Source: Parabacteroides sp. (lineage in GTDB: Bacteria > Bacteroidota > Bacteroidia > Bacteroidales > Tannerellaceae). From it: a DNA stretch of 64,000 nt. Below the pieces are notes generated by a model. It worked only from the letters and a program-made list of their open reading frames with translations. It was not told the origin of the DNA and ran no database searches. Below, piece by piece: positions 34,266 to 43,052 of this stretch (position 1 is the first letter of the stretch; each line of letters opens with the position of its first letter). The translations under genes and the position numbers were made by a program. The stretch covers positions 62,001 to 126,000 of the forward strand of contig DXVO01000007.1 in the NCBI GenBank assembly GCA_019417325.1. Reading direction: 5' to 3'.

Positions 34266-34994
34266 CTATCTTTTAGTGCAAACAATCTGATCTTTGTATT
34301 TTAAATTAATGATACTGTACTTTTCCCATCCTACTTTAGGGATTGCCTTCTCATAGAAGAGGCGCAAGTTATCGAGCTTCTCTTCAAAATCGGCAAAAGT
34401 TCCAAGTACAATTCTGTGGTTACCTACCCGGGGGATCAGTTCCACTTCGTTATCCGGATGAACATAAATTTGTTCGATTTGATTATTCCAGAAATCATTC
34501 TCCTGCAAAAATAATGCAAATTTGTATAAGTCGGTTATTGCCAACTCTTTTTCCACGTATCCGCTTGCAACAGGAACGTGGGCTACATAACGGCGGCTTA
34601 CCGGCATTTTTGTTCCCCGGTTATCCACGTAATAATTTCCACGCGGACTTATTATCCGCAAGATAGGAATTTTTTGCTCAACTTCGAGTTTTATGATGCC
34701 GGAAGGTGTTTTATAAGCTTCCACATTGGCTATCATCTCATTTTTCAGCAGTTCTTCTTCTATCTTGTCTGTGTTAATTTCATTCATCGGTTTCTTGAGA
34801 GGGTCCAGGTTGGCATTTCTCAAGATATAAGTCAAATCCTTGTCGCTTATAAAATGTTTATCCAGGCTGTCTACAACGATAACCTGAAGGTCACGGCATT
34901 GACTATCCTGTCTCATTTCCCGAAAAAAGAAAGAGACAAACACGATGTAACAAAATAACAACGTCGCAGCTATTATGGATACGATACGGATCAC
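34266..34994 (-). CDS. ftsQ: Cell division protein FtsQ
   Basis: A 242-residue bitopic protein: short cytoplasmic start, one membrane helix at about residues 4-24 (IVSIIAATLLFCYIVFVSFF, 20 residues), then a POTRA-like region (LQVIVVDSLDKHFISDKDLT, with KNEMIANVEAYKTPSGIIKL following) and a beta domain (YYVDNRGTKMPVSRRYVAHV). FtsQ links FtsB/FtsL and FtsI/FtsW in the periplasm. Sequence identity in this family is low and the call leans on position between murC and ftsA. It starts 3 bases after the murC stop. Confidence 0.9.
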   Translation of the reverse strand: MIRIVSIIAATLLFCYIVFVSFFFREMRQDSQCRDLQVIVVDSLDKHFISDKDLTYILRNANLDPLKKPMNEINTDKIEEELLKNEMIANVEAYKTPSGIIKLEVEQKIPILRIISPRGNYYVDNRGTKMPVSRRYVAHVPVASGYVEKELAITDLYKFALFLQENDFWNNQIEQIYVHPDNEVELIPRVGNHRIVLGTFADFEEKLDNLRLFYEKAIPKVGWEKYSIINLKYKDQIVCTKR

Positions 34995-34997
34995 AAG

Positions 34998-36383
34998 CTA
35001 TTCTTTTTTATCCAATATGTGTTTGACAGGTTCTACCAGTTGCTCAATATTACCGGCTCCAACCATTAATACAACCTCAAGGTTATTAACTTCGGCAGCA
35101 ATCCGGTTCAGTAAATCTTCTTTGCGAACCATTTTCTTGTTGGGGATAGTTACCGCATCAAAAATAATTTGAGAAGTAACACCCGGTATCGGTTCCTCGC
35201 GTGCCGGATAAATATCCAACAGGATTAACTCGTCAAGTAAAGATAAACTTTCAGCAAAATCAGTAGCAAAATCACGTGTGCGGGTATATAGATGAGGTTG
35301 GAAAACCCCCGTGATTTTACGCCCGGCATACAATTCCTTTACAGACTGTATACTGGCTTTTAATTCAGCCGGATGATGTGCATAATCATCTATCAATACA
35401 ATATTTTCTTTCTTTAAATGGAAATCAAAACGGCGTTTCGGACCAGCGAAACTTGCCATGCCTTTCCGTATTTCATCGGGAGTTACTCCGTTTAACCATG
35501 CCAGGGCAATAGCTGCAACTCCGTTTTCGACATTCACTTTTACCGGAACTCCTAATTGTATATCGGAGATAGTGATAGTGGGGCCGACAAAATCAAAAAC
35601 AATCTCGCCATTTCCTATCCGGATATTAGTTGCATAAAAATCTGCTTCTTCTGTAGCTGAATAGGAAAAAAGTGAGACATCCTGTTGAAGGATTGGGGCT
35701 ACATTTATCCCTTTCTTCATAATCAGACAACCACCCGGTCGAATGAGTGATGTAAAATGTTCAAAACTTTCACGGTAAGCTTCCGGAGTCCCATAAATAT
35801 CCAAATGGTCTGGGTCGGCGGCTGTAATAACTGCCATGTAAGGTTTCAGCCAGTGGAAAGAACGGTCGAATTCGTCTGCTTCAATGACGGTCAGGTCACT
35901 ATGTTCGGAAAGCATCAGGTTACTGTCATAATTTTTCAGGATTCCTCCAAGAAAGGCATTGCAATCCACATGAGACTGTTTCAACAGGTGGGCAACCATT
36001 GATGAGGTTGTTGTTTTTCCGTGTGTGCCGGCTATACATAAACCTCGTGTACAGTTGGTTATTTCTCCCAGCACACGTGCCCGTTTCATAATTTCAAATT
36101 CATTATCCCGGAAATAAGATAATTCCGTATGGGAATCCGGTACGGCTGGTGTATATACAACCAGAGTCTTTGCCGGATCTGTAAAATCATCCGGTATCAA
36201 CATTACATTATCTTCATAATGAATGGCTGCACCTTCATAATTTAATTGTTCTGTCAGACCGGAAGGTGTTTTATCATAACCAGCTACTTTTTTCCCTCTT
36301 GACAAAAAGTAGCGGATTAAGGCACTCATTCCAATGCCTCCGGCTCCTACAAAATATACAGATGTTATATTGTTAATATCCAT
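34998..36383 (-). CDS. murC: UDP-N-acetylmuramate--L-alanine ligase
   Basis: Adds L-Ala to UDP-MurNAc, the first peptide-forming step of peptidoglycan synthesis. The 461-residue protein has the N-terminal VYFVGAGGIGMSALIRYFL Rossmann motif, the ATP loop IAGTHGKTTTSSM, the middle-domain EADEFDRSFHWLKPYMAVIT (20 residues), the DHLDIYG metal region and the C-terminal DDYAHHPAELKA signature. A perfect -7 promoter box lies in the 68-base gap between murG and murC, so murC and the ftsQAZ genes may have their own promoter inside the cluster. Confidence 0.96.
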   Translation of the reverse strand: MDINNITSVYFVGAGGIGMSALIRYFLSRGKKVAGYDKTPSGLTEQLNYEGAAIHYEDNVMLIPDDFTDPAKTLVVYTPAVPDSHTELSYFRDNEFEIMKRARVLGEITNCTRGLCIAGTHGKTTTSSMVAHLLKQSHVDCNAFLGGILKNYDSNLMLSEHSDLTVIEADEFDRSFHWLKPYMAVITAADPDHLDIYGTPEAYRESFEHFTSLIRPGGCLIMKKGINVAPILQQDVSLFSYSATEEADFYATNIRIGNGEIVFDFVGPTITISDIQLGVPVKVNVENGVAAIALAWLNGVTPDEIRKGMASFAGPKRRFDFHLKKENIVLIDDYAHHPAELKASIQSVKELYAGRKITGVFQPHLYTRTRDFATDFAESLSLLDELILLDIYPAREEPIPGVTSQIIFDAVTIPNKKMVRKEDLLNRIAAEVNNLEVVLMVGAGNIEQLVEPVKHILDKKE

Positions 36384-36408
36384 GATTGTCTTTATTCTTA
36401 TAGCACTA

Positions 36409-36416
36409 CAAAGATA
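36409..36416 (-). promoter_or_regulatory. Internal dcw promoter -7 element before murC
   Basis: TATCTTTG on the minus strand, 26 bases before the murC ATG, in the largest intergenic gap inside the cluster. No clear -33 element was seen. Confidence 0.5.
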
Positions 36417-36451
36417 ATATTATAAAGTGCTATTTTACTACTTCAAACTAT

Positions 36452-37558
36452 TTACTTCCCTTCTATAATTTTTACTATTTCATCCACAATACGTTCTGCA
36501 CTTTGATGTTGAGCCAGTGTCCCTATATTTTGTGCCAATTGTTGCAGGAGTTTGTCATTTTGAATGACTTCCAGCGCTTTGGGCACTAATAGTTGCCCAG
36601 CATCCTTATCTGAAACCATGATTGCAGCTTCCTTGTTTACCAAAGCCATGGCATTTTTTGTCTGATGGTCTTCTGCCACATTCGGTGAAGGTACCAGGAT
36701 AACAGGTTTTTTCAACAGACAAAGCTCTGAAATAGAACTTGCTCCTGCGCGCGAAATAACAATGTCTGCTGCTGAATAAGCATAATCCATACGGGTGATA
36801 AAGTCGGAACACCAGACAGGCATCCCCCGGTAGGCTTTCAGATGTTTTATTGCATCTTCCTGATAGTAGCGTCCGGTTTGCCAAATGACCTGTATACCGG
36901 AAGCAAATAATTTATCCAAGTCTCCCTGGATACTCCGGTTGATGGTGCGTGCTCCCAAGCTTCCTCCAACAACAAGGATTGTTCTCTTTTCGGGAGAAAG
37001 CCCGAAGAAAGATAATGCTTCTTCACGTTTTTCCAAAGCTTCTTCCAAATCCTTGCGAACAGGATTTCCTGTTATGACAACCCGGTCTGCCGGAAAGAAT
37101 TTCTCCATGCCTTCATATGCCACGCATATCTTTTCTGCCTTCTTTGCCAATAATTTATTGGTTACTCCGGCATATGAGTTCTGTTCCTGGATTAAAGTCG
37201 GGATACCTTCCGATGCCGCCATCCATAATGTGGGACCACTGGCATATCCGCCGACTCCTACCGCAATATCCGGTTTAAATTCCTTGATAGTCCTTTTGGC
37301 CAGTTTGAGAGATTTTATCAAGCGGCGAAGAACTTTTATGTTGTTGAATACATGTGCACGGTCGAAACCACTTACCGGTAAACCGATAATCCGGTAACCG
37401 GCAGCCGGAACTTTTTCCATTTCCATACGGTCTTCTGCTCCGACAAATAATATTTCTGCCTCCGGAAAACGATTTCGGAAGGTATTAGCTATTGAGATAG
37501 CCGGAAAGATATGTCCTCCGGTTCCTCCGCCGCTTATGATAATCCGGTATTGCTTCAT
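36452..37558 (-). CDS. murG: UDP-N-acetylglucosamine--lipid I GlcNAc transferase
   Basis: The inner-membrane-associated glycosyltransferase that turns lipid I into lipid II. The 368-residue GT-B protein has the first glycine loop ISGGGTGGHIFPAISIA, the N-terminal KPDIAVGVGGYASGP, the QEQNSYAGVTNKLL block, the second glycine loop VVGGSLGARTINRSI, and the UDP-GlcNAc site SRAGASSISELCLLKKPVIL (20 residues) followed by PSPNVAEDHQTKNA. These are the full set of MurG motifs. Follows ftsW after 52 bases. Confidence 0.97.
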   Translation of the reverse strand: MKQYRIIISGGGTGGHIFPAISIANTFRNRFPEAEILFVGAEDRMEMEKVPAAGYRIIGLPVSGFDRAHVFNNIKVLRRLIKSLKLAKRTIKEFKPDIAVGVGGYASGPTLWMAASEGIPTLIQEQNSYAGVTNKLLAKKAEKICVAYEGMEKFFPADRVVITGNPVRKDLEEALEKREEALSFFGLSPEKRTILVVGGSLGARTINRSIQGDLDKLFASGIQVIWQTGRYYQEDAIKHLKAYRGMPVWCSDFITRMDYAYSAADIVISRAGASSISELCLLKKPVILVPSPNVAEDHQTKNAMALVNKEAAIMVSDKDAGQLLVPKALEVIQNDKLLQQLAQNIGTLAQHQSAERIVDEIVKIIEGK

Positions 37559-37610
37559 AGTTTTATATCATTTCGTCTGTAGGATAATTATATCTATCCT
37601 CAGGCGGGTA

Positions 37611-38921
37611 TTATATTTTTGTTTCTTTGTCTATCTCTTCTAAAGATGCGACAGCCGATAATGGGCTGGAGTTACCAACCGGACTTTCGACATCCGGAGC
37701 CTGTATATTTTCAGTTGTTGTATCCTCAATATCTTCCTCGGAGTTCTCTGTTTCTTCCTCATTTCCCATGCCCGCTCCGAAACGGCTTACGCTAAGAATG
37801 ATTCCGAAATAAATGCAGGAAATAACAGTTGATGTACCTCCACGGCTTACGAGAGGCATCGGTTGTCCGGTAACCGGTATCAGGTTTACTGCAACAGCCA
37901 TATTGGCAAGAGCTTGTACCACAACCAGCAAACCACATCCCAATACCAGGAATTTAGGGAATAGTTTGTCACATCTTCGGGCAATCATTCCTACGCGAAC
38001 TAATAACATAATGTAAAGGAGCAGTACGAACACTCCCCCTACAATTCCGAGTTCCTCTATAATAATCGCATAAATAAAGTCGGAATAAGCCTGTGGCAGG
38101 AAATCTCGTTGTTGTCCGTGTCCCGGCATCTGACCGAAGACACCACCCTGTGCAATCGCTATTTTAGCATGGGATACCTGATAATTATCGTCTGTAATTT
38201 TATAAATTCCATTCTCGTCAAATTCAGTGTCTTTAGGCTCGGAGAAGCGTTCCACACGAGCTTGCCAAGTGGCAAAACGGTCTGGCAGGTATTGGCTTAT
38301 ACCGGCAGGCATGAATTTTAACAAAGACAGGAACAGGAGCAAGGCGATAAGTAATATTCCTCCGAGTTTAGCCAACTTTGAAAAAGGAAGTTGCCCAATA
38401 AACATCATCAGGAAGGTTACCCCGAACAACATAAATGCTGTGGAGAAGTTCTCAGGTAAAATTAATACACAAGCGGTTCCGACGCCTATCAGAATGTATT
38501 TGAATATTTGATTTTCAGAATATTTACTTCGTTTGCTAAGCAAAAAAGCTATATAGACGACAGAGGCAAGTTTTGCAAACTCCGATGGTTGAAACTGTAC
38601 ACCGAATAAATCCAGCCAGCGATGTGCATCATTCGCATTTACCCCTATAAACGGCGTGACAATCAGCATCAAAACCGATACAGGCAGTAAAAGAATGAAT
38701 ACCGAAAAGAATTTGCATGGAACATTGTGTAACAACAATACCACCACAAAGCCGCCGAGCAGGAAAGTTGCATGACGCATGATGGGTGCCCATTGATTCA
38801 CATTCTTATAGGCGATTGTACTTGTCGCACTAAAGACTTCCACTGCCGAAATAAGGCAGAGGAACATGAATATAACCCATATTACACGGTCACCTTTAAA
38901 GAGTTTACTCGCCAGATCCAT
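37611..38921 (-). CDS. ftsW: Lipid II polymerase FtsW (SEDS family)
   Basis: A 436-residue SEDS glycosyltransferase for septal peptidoglycan, partner of FtsI. Ten hydrophobic helices can be traced. Motifs include WLDLFGVQFQPSEFAKLASV with the conserved Q-P-S-E, the large external loop with GISQYLPDRFATWQARVERF (20 residues) holding the likely catalytic Asp, and AIAQGGVFGQMPGHGQQRDF, then LPQAYSDFIYAIIIEELG. The C-terminal 60 residues are acidic and disordered. The position next to murD and murG favours FtsW over RodA. Confidence 0.94.
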   Translation of the reverse strand: MDLASKLFKGDRVIWVIFMFLCLISAVEVFSATSTIAYKNVNQWAPIMRHATFLLGGFVVVLLLHNVPCKFFSVFILLLPVSVLMLIVTPFIGVNANDAHRWLDLFGVQFQPSEFAKLASVVYIAFLLSKRSKYSENQIFKYILIGVGTACVLILPENFSTAFMLFGVTFLMMFIGQLPFSKLAKLGGILLIALLLFLSLLKFMPAGISQYLPDRFATWQARVERFSEPKDTEFDENGIYKITDDNYQVSHAKIAIAQGGVFGQMPGHGQQRDFLPQAYSDFIYAIIIEELGIVGGVFVLLLYIMLLVRVGMIARRCDKLFPKFLVLGCGLLVVVQALANMAVAVNLIPVTGQPMPLVSRGGTSTVISCIYFGIILSVSRFGAGMGNEEETENSEEDIEDTTTENIQAPDVESPVGNSSPLSAVASLEEIDKETKI

Positions 38922-38929
38922 ACTATTAA

Positions 38930-40264
38930 TTACAAATTACGTACGCATGCTTTAAATTGTTCGCCACGATCTTCATAGCTTTTGAAAAGGTCGAAACTTG
39001 CACAGCAAGGTGATAAAAGTACTGTATCTCCTTTTTCTGCCAGCTTATAAGCCTTGGAAACAGCTTCTTCCATCGAACGGGCATCTTCGATTGTTGCAAC
39101 TTTGCCATCGAAGAATTTATGTAATTTACTATTATCCACTCCCAGAAAAATTAAGGAGCGGACTTTTTGTTTTACTAACTCTTCTATTTCTGTGTAGTCG
39201 TTTCCTTTATCTGTTCCTCCTAAAATGAGAACCAGCTTCGTGGTCATGCTCTGTAACGCATACCAGCATGAATTGACGTTTGTTGCTTTTGAGTCATTGA
39301 TGTAATCAACACCGCGTACGCGAGCCACTTTTTCAAGACGGTGTTCTACACCGGTAAAGTCGCTTAATGAGGCACGTATTTTTTCATCCTGGATATCTAC
39401 CACCTTGGAGGCAATACCTGAGGCAAGCGAATTGTACAGATTATGTGTCCCTGTTAATGCTAATAAATCTTGATCCATTGTAAACGTTCCGTTTGGAGTT
39501 TCAATTATTATCTTATCGTTTTCCGTATATCCCTTTGTTCCTGTTTCATGTGTTTCCGCAAAAGAGTAAAGAGTTGCCTCCGGATGGCGCTTGGCTATCT
39601 CACGGGCAATGATCGGGTCATCGTTCCAATATATAAAAGCATCTTTTGCTGTTTGGTTCTGCAAGATACGAAATTTTGCATCAATATAATTCTGCATTTC
39701 ATAATTATAACGATCCAGATGGTCGGGGGTTATGTTCAGGAGAATAGCAATATCAGCCTTGAAGTCATACATATTATCAAGCTGAAAACTACTCAGTTCG
39801 ATAACATAAACAGCATGAGGATCTTCTGCCACCTGCAAAGCAAGGCTGTTTCCTACATTACCCGCCAGCCCAACATCCATACCTGCTTGTTTCAGGATAT
39901 GGTAGGTCAACATGGTAGTGGTAGTCTTTCCGTTGCTGCCTGTGATACAAATCATTTTAGAGTTTGTATATCGTCCGGCGAATTCTATTTCGGAGATGAT
40001 ATGCGTACCTTTTTCTTTCAGTTTTTGAATAATCGGGGCCTTGTCGGGAATACCCGGACTTTTGATTATTTCGTCGGCATTAAGAATGTCGGCTTCGGTA
40101 TGCAGTTTCTCTTCCCAATGAATGGAATGAGCATCCAGCATATCCTTATATTTAGGTTTGATAGACGAAAAATCGGATACGAAAACATCGAAACCTTTCG
40201 CCTTTGCCAGTATGGCGGCTCCTGTCCCGCTTTCACCAGCCCCTAATACTACAATTCTTTTCAT
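38930..40264 (-). CDS. murD: UDP-N-acetylmuramoylalanine--D-glutamate ligase
   Basis: Adds D-Glu to UDP-MurNAc-L-Ala. The 444-residue protein has the N-terminal RIVVLGAGESGTGAAILAKA Rossmann start, the IKSPGIP substrate loop, the ATP loop ITGSNGKTTTTML, the NITPDHLDRY motif and GTHNLYNSLASGIA of the middle domain. The C-terminal LEKVARVRGVDYINDSKATN (20 residues) is the MurD signature. It follows mraY after 4 bases and precedes ftsW by 8. Confidence 0.96.
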   Translation of the reverse strand: MKRIVVLGAGESGTGAAILAKAKGFDVFVSDFSSIKPKYKDMLDAHSIHWEEKLHTEADILNADEIIKSPGIPDKAPIIQKLKEKGTHIISEIEFAGRYTNSKMICITGSNGKTTTTMLTYHILKQAGMDVGLAGNVGNSLALQVAEDPHAVYVIELSSFQLDNMYDFKADIAILLNITPDHLDRYNYEMQNYIDAKFRILQNQTAKDAFIYWNDDPIIAREIAKRHPEATLYSFAETHETGTKGYTENDKIIIETPNGTFTMDQDLLALTGTHNLYNSLASGIASKVVDIQDEKIRASLSDFTGVEHRLEKVARVRGVDYINDSKATNVNSCWYALQSMTTKLVLILGGTDKGNDYTEIEELVKQKVRSLIFLGVDNSKLHKFFDGKVATIEDARSMEEAVSKAYKLAEKGDTVLLSPCCASFDLFKSYEDRGEQFKACVRNL

Positions 40265-40268
40265 CTCT

Positions 40269-41537
40269 TTATCTTATCTTAAGTGTGATAATCGTGATAG
40301 CTGCCAACACAATGGTTACAATCCAAAAACGAACCGTTATCTTTGATTCATGGAATAGTTTATCCGGTTTTGTGAACATTACGCTGCATCCGGGTTCAAT
40401 CAGGCTCATTGAAGTCCGGAAGTGGTCATGGATCGGCGCCCGTTTAAAGAGCCGTTGTTTCACCCCTTTCTTCTTTCCTGCTTTATAATAAAACCGTTGT
40501 AAAATCACCGACAGGTTTTCTACCAGAAATACCCCGCAAAGAATGGGTATCAGCAATTCTTTGTGGATAATAATAGCGAAAACAGCAATGATACCGCCAA
40601 TAGTAAGGCTTCCCGTATCTCCCATAAAAACCTGTGCCGGATAAGCGTTGTACCAGAGGAATCCGATAAGCGCACCTATAAAAGCACAGATAAATATAAC
40701 CAGCTCCTCACTTCCGGGGATATACATGATATTCAAGTAGCTGGCAAATTCGATATGGCTCGACACATAGGCAAGTATTCCCAATGTAAGTCCGATAATG
40801 GCGGAATTACCAGCCGCCATGCCATCCATTCCATCATTGAGGTTGGCACCATTGGATACAGCGGTTACTACAAATATGGTAACGATAACAAACAATATCC
40901 AGCCGGCAGTCTGGGCATATTCACCCATAAATCCCACTAAATCGGCGTAATCAAGGTTATTACTTTTGAAGAAAGGAATCGTCGTTTGAGTGGATTTCAA
41001 GTCATGCGTGCCATGTATCACTTCGATTTCATGTTCTGACTTTTGAACCTCGAAATTCTCACGGATTACTACATCCGGACTTAAATATAAGGTTAATCCT
41101 ACGATTAACCCGAGGCCGACCTGCCCGATAATTTTAAATTTGCCGTGTAGCCCTTCTTTATCTTTTTTGAAAATTTTGATATAATCGTCAGCAAACCCCA
41201 GTGAGCCTAACCATATTGTAGTGATAAGCATCAATATCATATAAATATTGTGCAGTTTGCCCAATAATAAGCAAGGAATCAGAATCGCAACAATGATAAT
41301 GACACCTCCCATACTGGGTACACCTACTTTATCAACTCCGAATGGGTCGATTTTAGCGTCGCGTTGTGTTTCGGTAATTTGTTTTCGTTTCAGTAAATTA
41401 ATGAATTTATCTCCCCACATACTTGAAATCAGCAATGCCAGGATAACAGCCATCAATGCGCGGAAAGATGTGTATCCGAACATTCCCGCACCGGGAAAAT
41501 TGAGCTTATGCAGCCATTCAAACAGATAATATAGCAT
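40269..41537 (-). CDS. mraY: Phospho-N-acetylmuramoyl-pentapeptide transferase
   Basis: Transfers phospho-MurNAc-pentapeptide from UDP to undecaprenyl phosphate, forming lipid I. The 422-residue membrane protein shows FRALMAVILALLISS, the GVPSMGGVIII loop, the Asp pair in LGFADDYIKIFKKDKEGLHG, NGANLNDGMDGMAAGNSAII (20 residues), the FMGDTGSLTIGG metal motif and the GVKQRLFKRAPIHDHFR histidine cluster. About 60 residues longer than the E. coli enzyme because of an insertion after the fifth helix (VQKSEHEIEVIHGTHDLKS), a feature common in Bacteroidota. Confidence 0.96.
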   Translation of the reverse strand: MLYYLFEWLHKLNFPGAGMFGYTSFRALMAVILALLISSMWGDKFINLLKRKQITETQRDAKIDPFGVDKVGVPSMGGVIIIVAILIPCLLLGKLHNIYMILMLITTIWLGSLGFADDYIKIFKKDKEGLHGKFKIIGQVGLGLIVGLTLYLSPDVVIRENFEVQKSEHEIEVIHGTHDLKSTQTTIPFFKSNNLDYADLVGFMGEYAQTAGWILFVIVTIFVVTAVSNGANLNDGMDGMAAGNSAIIGLTLGILAYVSSHIEFASYLNIMYIPGSEELVIFICAFIGALIGFLWYNAYPAQVFMGDTGSLTIGGIIAVFAIIIHKELLIPILCGVFLVENLSVILQRFYYKAGKKKGVKQRLFKRAPIHDHFRTSMSLIEPGCSVMFTKPDKLFHESKITVRFWIVTIVLAAITIITLKIR

Positions 41538-41576
41538 AGTTGTATCTACGTTGGACTGGTTTATCCGGCAAAACCG

Positions 41577-43049
41577 TCAAACAGTCAATGAAAAAATATC
41601 TTTTAAAATTTCTGTATCATCGAAATGATGTTTTATTCCTTTGATTTCCTGGTAATTCTCGTGCCCTTTTCCTGCAACCAGGATAACATCCCCTTTTTTT
41701 GCCAGCATGCAAGCCGTACGTATTGCCTCTTTGCGGTCGGCAATACTCAATGTTTTCTTTTTATCATTATTGTCCAATCCTGCCAGCATATCGTTGATAA
41801 TGTCCTGAGGTTCTTCAAAACGAGGATTGTCGGAAGTTATAATCAGTTGGTCGCTCGATTTGGCAGCTTCTTTTGCCATAATAGGGCGTTTGCCTTTGTC
41901 CCTGTTTCCTCCGCAGCCTACTACTGTAATTACACGTCCGTTGCCATCCAGCACTTCGTGGATACTGTTCAGCACATTAACCAAAGCATCCGGTGTGTGG
42001 GCATAGTCTACAATCGCAGTATATCCTTCAAGAGATTGGATGGTTTGGAACCGTCCTGATACCGAATGCAAGCTACTCAGTACAATCAGCGTCTCTTCCG
42101 GATCTTTCCCTAAGGAAACAGCTGCACCATATACGGCTAACAGGTTGTAAGCGTTGAAACGTCCTACAAACTGTACGGTAACTTCCCGGTTGTTTATCAG
42201 AAGTTCGGTCCCTTCAAAATGGGATTCCAGTATTTTACCTTTAAAATCAGCCAGTGTACGAAGCGAATAGGTCAGTTTCTGTGCAGCCGTATTTTGTAAC
42301 ATGACAAGCCCAGCTTTATCGTCTGCATTCGTGATGGCGAATGCAGTGGAGGGCAGGTCATCGAAGAATTTCTTTTTTGCTTTCAGATAGTTCTCCACTG
42401 TCTTATGGTAATCCATATGATCCCGTGTCAGATTAGTGAAGATGCCACCGTCAAAAAATAGTCCGCTGATACGTTTCTGGTCGATGGAGTGTGAACTTAC
42501 TTCCATGAATGCATATTCACAACCAGCCTGAACCATCTTGTATATAAGGTTGTGCAAGGTGATAGGGTCCGGTGTCGTATGCTCTGTCGGAATAGCTTCT
42601 CCATCGATATAGTTACAAACGGTGGATAATAATCCTGCCTTATGTCCCATTTTACGGAACATTTCATAAAGCAAGGTTGCGATAGTTGTTTTTCCGTTTG
42701 TTCCTGTTACGCCAACTAAGATCAGTTTTTCCGAAGGATTGTCATACCATGTGGAGAGTGCCAATCCCAAGGCTTCGGCCGAATCTTTGACAAGGATAAA
42801 AACCGGATTTTTTTCAACTATAAGTGCTTCGGGGACAGACGGTATTTCTTCGCATATAATTGCTGTCGCTCCTTTTTCTATTGCTCCATTTATATATGTA
42901 TGACCATCTACAACCGTTCCCCGTACTGCGACAAAAAGATAATTATCTTCCACTTTACGGGAATCAGACTGGATACCTGAAATTTCTTTATGAATATCAC
43001 CTTTAATTTCAAGTACATTCAATGATTGAATAAGTTTTTTTAGTTCCAT
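41577..43049 (-). CDS. murE: UDP-MurNAc-tripeptide synthetase MurE
   Basis: Adds the third amino acid to the peptidoglycan stem. The 490-residue protein has the N-terminal GIQSDSRKVEDNYLFVAVRG, the ATP loop GVTGTNGKTTIATLL, the substrate block NYIDGEAIPTEHTTPDPITL (20 residues), MEVSSHSIDQKRI, the TRDHMDYHKT metal region and the DYAHTPDAL motif. The selectivity motif DNPR is present in TSDNPRFEEP, which predicts meso-diaminopimelate as the added residue, normal for Bacteroidota. It follows ftsI after 3 bases. Confidence 0.95.
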   Translation of the reverse strand: MELKKLIQSLNVLEIKGDIHKEISGIQSDSRKVEDNYLFVAVRGTVVDGHTYINGAIEKGATAIICEEIPSVPEALIVEKNPVFILVKDSAEALGLALSTWYDNPSEKLILVGVTGTNGKTTIATLLYEMFRKMGHKAGLLSTVCNYIDGEAIPTEHTTPDPITLHNLIYKMVQAGCEYAFMEVSSHSIDQKRISGLFFDGGIFTNLTRDHMDYHKTVENYLKAKKKFFDDLPSTAFAITNADDKAGLVMLQNTAAQKLTYSLRTLADFKGKILESHFEGTELLINNREVTVQFVGRFNAYNLLAVYGAAVSLGKDPEETLIVLSSLHSVSGRFQTIQSLEGYTAIVDYAHTPDALVNVLNSIHEVLDGNGRVITVVGCGGNRDKGKRPIMAKEAAKSSDQLIITSDNPRFEEPQDIINDMLAGLDNNDKKKTLSIADRKEAIRTACMLAKKGDVILVAGKGHENYQEIKGIKHHFDDTEILKDIFSLTV

Positions 43050-43052
43050 GCT

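Noticed and set aside
39470..40246. 258-codon frame opposite murD
   Set aside because: Antisense to murD, composition without any domain; a shadow of the real gene.
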